Assembly: GCF_000003815.2 (NCBI RefSeq)
Contig: NC_049987.1
Coordinates: forward strand, 8,695,100-8,759,099
Direction: 5' to 3'
DNA from: Branchiostoma floridae
Taxonomy: Eukaryota > Chordata > Leptocardii > Amphioxiformes > Branchiostomatidae
Length of the DNA: 64,000 nt
In this document: one piece after another, positions 59,886 through 64,000 of the stretch
Position numbering within the stretch: the stretch's first letter is position 1
Layout: each line of letters starts with the position of its first letter
Position numbers and translations under genes: made by a program
Notes under the pieces: model-generated
What the model was told of the DNA's origin: nothing
The model's input: only the letters and a program-made list of their open reading frames with translations
The model's database searches: none

Positions 59886-60639
59886 GTGAAGTGGCCTATA
59901 CAAACATGATATGTAGGTGCAGTATAATAATAATAATTGGCGAGTAAGCGTTTCCTATTAGCTGTAGCAATAGCTGTAGGAAGGACTCGGGTGAAAAGTG
60001 CATCCACGTGGATAACTGTTAGAGTTTGAAAAGACCAACAAGTAGTTTTATCTATCCACAGCCCTACTTACCCTAAACCGGCGATTGATGTTCAAGGTCT
60101 CTGTAGATAACGTGCATATTTTAGGTCTCTTCCAGGAAAACATGCAAATGGTTCCTGGAAAGGACTGTCTCACCTCAGAAGTGAAGTGAAGGTCAGGGCT
60201 GTATATAGCGTCGTCAAATCCCTGTGACTGAGAGTGAGCTGAGATAAACTACTTGATCAACGGGTCCACATAATAGGCCATTTATCCAAGAGGATTATAG
60301 CTGTCTTTGGGAATTCTCAGTAGTTTGCACAAGTACTATAACAAACCACTTATGACTTGTAATGTCGAATGAGTTGTTTTTCACCAGTTCAGTGAAGCAC
60401 TTAAGCACAAAATCTCCCAGCCACAAACTCTGAAGTGAACCGAAGTATCCCCTCCCCCGTCCTCGTACTAGCTGTCTTCCCCCTTGCCTTTCATCGTTTC
60501 TTCTTCGATGATACATTTGATACGGCCGTTATCTGCCCTCGCATCCGCTTACATTGCCTTGGGAAAATCTTACGTTCTTTGACATTGAAAGAAACGTTAT
60601 TTATAAGGGCAAATAGAGTAAATGTGCAGAAGCGCGGAC

Positions 60640-60682
<43 letters not shown>

Positions 60683-61197
60683 ACTGATAGACAGAGAGAC
60701 AGACGGGTAGAAAGATGTCAAGACAGGAAAACAGATGACTGAAGATCCCATCAAGAGATTTCATAGATCCCCAAATTCCTATTTGCTCACCAAAATGTCA
60801 GAATCATGACCTCCGCCCAGGACAACGTTCTCTTATGAACTTATCTCCTTGCACTTGCCTAACACACCTCCCACACTGTGCATCTGAACAGTTACAAGGA
60901 CATTCAGCAGCAGGGGACTGCGTAGTTCCTGGAAATCACTGTTCTTTATTAGGAAGTATAAGGTCTGACACTTAGAAATAACAACTCAGCACAATCTACT
61001 CAGACTGAAGGAGACAGACAGTGAAGGTTGTTGGCTGACTGTCACCCCGGCGGCTGCTTACGTGTGCCCCCAGCGCATTAACGACATCTGGGGTCCCCTC
61101 TGAGGTCACACCAGTAAACCGTTAATCTGCAACTCAGTTTACGGTTGAAGCTATCAGCGTTAAGGGATCAGTCCTGGGGATAGGGTATGACTCAGTT
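59886..61197. other. Unassigned DNA with a (GA)n tract
   Basis: (GA)n at 60643-60679, otherwise no gene or repeat. 61020-61160 is repeat-free and contains AGGTCA and two CGTTAA sites; nothing firmer. Confidence 0.4.
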
Positions 61198-61690
61198 CTT
61201 CATGACTGTGATAAACATTGATTATAACATCAGATTTTTTTCTACCCCGTCGTCAATTATCCATCTTGCACCCATTGGCAGACAAAGTAACAAGTGCCTA
61301 GCCGGTTGCAGAATATGGCAAAGAAATAGGAAAGATTAGGTATGGAACTTGTAGAGACACTTCGTACCAAGGGTAACACATCATTAGAATTAAAATGCGC
61401 TTAAGCTTGAGACTGAAGCTCATGGTCCTGAAGGTAAGAAGCTTATTTTCTTCCAGGGATCCTTTAAACGATTGCCGGAAAATGGTATCATTAGAATATC
61501 TGCTTTGAGCCGCAAGAAGTGAAGGTTGGGGTAGACAAAGAATCAGGTCCCGTCTTGTGGCCCACTGATGCCTGGCACTTTCGAACCGTAAAACGCGATA
61601 AATGGTAACGTCTTTCCTGTTCCTAGAAATTCTTATGTATGTCTTCTAGGAATTCCTCGATATCGACCCGTTTCGGTGAATCCACACATC
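61198..61690. repeat. Segmental tandem duplication, copy 1
   Basis: TTCATGACTGTGATAAACAT, ATGGCAAAGAAATAGG, AACTTGTAGAGACACTTC, AGCTCATGGTCCTGAAGGTA, TTCCTGTTCCTAGAAATTCT and CGATATCGACCCGTTTCGGT occur in the same order in copy 2. Confidence 0.9.
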
Positions 61691-61705
61691 ACGGTTTCCA
61701 TAGCG

Positions 61706-62380
61706 TCCTTCATGACTGCGATAAACATTGATTAAAACGCTTTTCTTCTCCATCGTCAAATATCCCGTAGTGCAACTATTCCTATTGGCAAACTTAACAT
61801 CATAAGAGCAGAGTTGCCGAGTATATGGCAAAGAAATAGAATGGGAAAGACTAAGTATAGAACTTGTAGAGACACTGCTTACCCAGCTATGGATGGGTAC
61901 CGGTACGGTGTACCGGTTCAAAACCAATTCCTTTGTAGCGAAATGGACCATTGTTTCGAGTATCACTCATTCAGAAGTTTTCACAGATAATCAGGTTTAG
62001 TATTGGACCTGATCCTCTGGACCTGGACCGCACCTGTTCCTGAATTTTCTGTACCGGTACCCACAACAATTCCCAGCATTAGAATCAAAATGCGCTTAAG
62101 TTGAGTCTGAAGCTCATGGTCCTGAAGGTAAGAAGCTTATTTTCTTCCAGGAATCCTTTAAATAATTGCCGGAAAAGTTTATCTTTAGAATATCTCCTTT
62201 GAGCCATTAGAAGTGAAGGCTGGATTTGACAAAGAATGCGGTCCCCTCTTGTGCCCCACCGATGGCCATGAACCGTAAGACATGATGAACGGTAACATCC
62301 TTCCTGTTCCTAGAAATTCTTATGTAACAGTTATGTTTTCTACGAACTTCTCGATATCGACCTGTTTCGGTGAATCCGTG
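61706..62380. repeat. Segmental tandem duplication, copy 2 (interrupted)
   Basis: Same series as copy 1, with the MITE 61895-62062 inserted between the GTAGAGACACT and ATTAGAATCAAAATGCGC blocks. The copies have many substitutions, so the duplication is old. Confidence 0.9.
61895..62062. mobile_element. 168-bp MITE with GGGTACCGGTAC inverted ends
   Basis: GGGTACCGGTAC at 61895 and GTACCGGTACCC at 62051-62062. Absent from duplication copy 1, so its borders are confirmed by an empty site. A related, end-deleted copy lies at 37720-37865. Confidence 0.82.
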
Positions 62381-62444
62381 GTTTGCATAATGTCAAACTC
62401 CGGTGAGGAATCGCCCACTTCAGGCAGGTGTTGTAGTTCAGTTG

Positions 62445-62625
62445 TGGTGTCATATGGCCAAGTGACTAGGCTAGCGGTCCCCATATCAAGAAGTACGATT
62501 TCCTACATACCCGGCGAAACCCTTTTCCATTGAGAAAGGTAGTTACTTTCTTCACTCTACCCGGATGTAAAAATGAGTACCTGACTTCGGTTGGGGAGCT
62601 GAAAGGTGATGGAAGGAATACTTCA
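62445..62625 (+). mobile_element. tRNA-derived SINE, degenerate copy
   Basis: GGCCAAGTGACTAGGCTAGC resembles the tRNA A-box region, and GTAAAAATGAGTACCTGACT with CGGTTGGGG matches the body of the SINE at 41308. The B box is eroded. Confidence 0.55.
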
Positions 62626-62802
62626 CAAGCAGAGGTTCGGCTCCGGATTTTTATAAATATCTATTTATGTGTTTCTATCAGGCTTTCTGTTTGGTACCGT
62701 TTTCTTTATGTCTCGCGGTCAATAAAGAAAACGGTACAAAATAGAAAGCCCGATAAAAACACATAAATAGACATAAAACAGCTGGAGCAGAACCTCTGCT
62801 TG
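62626..62802. mobile_element. Palindromic MITE abutting a SINE
   Basis: CAAGCAGAGGTTCGGCTCC is mirrored by GGAGCAGAACCTCTGCTTG. The inner arms TCTATTTATGTGTTTCTATC, AGGCTTTCTGTTTGGTACCG and TTTTCTTTA are mirrored by their complements to either side of a loop near 62712-62724. Confidence 0.82.
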
Positions 62803-64000
62803 GTGAGTAGGGAGGAAATGGATGAAGTGGATAAACAATCCACCTTGCCTAAATATTCAAAAAGGCTATGTGACTGTCTTTAAGTCAACCTAAATCTAAG
62901 TACAGTTATTCAGATCAAGCAGGATGGATATGTACAGTTAATGTCGAAAACTAGGACATACACATTGAAATATGATGATAAAATATTCGGTAAACATGAT
63001 GTTAAATGATGCCATATGCTTAAACGGCAAGTGAGATATAAAATTGGGCGCGGCTGTTTTCATAACGTCTCGGTCGGGGATGTATAGATCAGTTTCAGAA
63101 CCTATTGAAAACAACCAGATTCTGAGTTCGGTGACTGTACAAGAGGCTTCGTGAATACTAAACTGCGTGATCTCTGAAGGTTCTGAAAGTTGTGCTTCGC
63201 TTTTTTTGTCAATGTCGTGTGGTTGGCCACTTCTTTTGGCCATCATTTCAACGATATTTGTGAGAATCTCAGCGAAAGGCTTATGTGTAGTTTATGAATA
63301 TTTAATTGGCTCAAACAGCAATACAGCTTGACTGTTTTACATGTAGTTCACCTTTAGTTATTAAGATTAAACTTCAGGTATTTTTTACCATTGAGGTATT
63401 TTTCATCTTTTATTAGATATTTTGTTATGATCCCTGCCTTATATGTTGTGACCTTCGAAGAACAGATCACAAGAAGTGATTGGTCATTAAAAAGACAACA
63501 TACCGAAATATTCTGTAAGACTTGTTACAAAACTTAGATATTGGAAAAGTAAGATTGGAGTTTTGGAAAATAACACATGATGTGACACCGCTAGACAATC
63601 GTTGTTATGTTAACACCTTCAAATAGACGAAGGGATAGAGAATCTCATACCTCAATGATCTTGACGTTTAGAGTTGTTGTGAATTTCTTAATGCCATATG
63701 CCCAATCGTCCCTGTACTCTAACAGTAGATGCTCCATAGATCGAGCTACCCGAGCGTCCAAAACCTGATGTCCTTGACCTCACCGAGCACCATCTGTTTT
63801 CGGACTAGCTATATACCATATTACTTTCATGACGGGTTGTCCTAAAGTACCTAGAAAGATGCAAGGGCCAAAAATCACAATTTGTCTTCGCGAAACATCA
63901 ATAACTAGGAACAGGCGTTTTTTCTTGGGGGGGGGGGTATTTTCTATCTTCAGAAAACAGAAAAGTAAAAGGCAGTGGGGTGGACGTCAACTCTAAGAGC
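62803..64000. other. Unassigned DNA
   Basis: No gene or repeat recognised. A G homopolymer lies at about 63928-63937. Confidence 0.4.

Noticed and set aside
59585-60007. Cys/Val-rich 140-codon minus-strand frame
   Set aside because: Translation of an impure (CA)n tract.

Overview
The window looks like non-bacterial, intron-containing animal DNA. Only one gene is visible: five exons joined by GT-AG introns. The remaining roughly 58 kb is gene-free and filled with small DNA transposons, tRNA-derived SINEs, decayed non-LTR retrotransposon pieces, microsatellites and two satellite arrays. The Kirrel/nephrin-like immunoglobulin gene with phase-1 domain exons and the mix of repeats suggest an invertebrate deuterostome, most likely an amphioxus (Branchiostoma). 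That is inference from general appearance, not a database match. There are three assembly gaps: 34638-34737, 38229-38328 and 51637-52000. || Layout. 1-1961: upstream intronic or intergenic DNA with a broken reverse-transcriptase relic on the minus strand (about 800-1140). 1962-6061 (+): 3' part of a Kirrel-like cell-adhesion gene: two Ig domains, a transmembrane exon and two cytoplasmic-tail exons ending in TAA; its 5' end lies outside the window. 6062-8110: 3' flank with possible polyadenylation signals. 8.1-28 kb: gene-free DNA with MITEs, a palindromic mariner-ended element (8798-9665), a 194-bp TACTGTAAACG-ended MITE (23578-23769), a SINE and a few stretches that could be regulatory. 28297-29602: satellite of about 22 copies of a 59-bp unit, open in all three forward frames but not a gene. 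30.1-31.7 kb: repeats with inverted POU-octamer-like pairs. 33.3-39 kb: two near-identical 680-bp copies in opposite orientation, one ending in a long palindrome; in the other the palindrome position is an assembly gap. 36.6-37.1 kb: a SINE with a clear target-site duplication inserted in another repeat. 41-45 kb: SINE, minisatellite, palindrome and a LINE 3' end. 47.4-47.8 kb: TCTG/TC microsatellite. 48267-52063: the most striking object, a candidate hAT-like element of about 3.8 kb with inverted ends, an 8-bp flanking duplication and an internal 194-bp tandem array whose units mostly carry TGACGTCA. 53-64 kb: duplications, palindromic MITEs, (TA)n, and a well preserved 1,214-bp element with 50-bp inverted ends and a TAA target duplication. 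|| No bacterial operons, CRISPR arrays, viral genes or functional RNA genes are visible. The only gene-like function is adhesion or recognition at the cell surface; everything else is repeat biology or possible cis-regulatory sequence.
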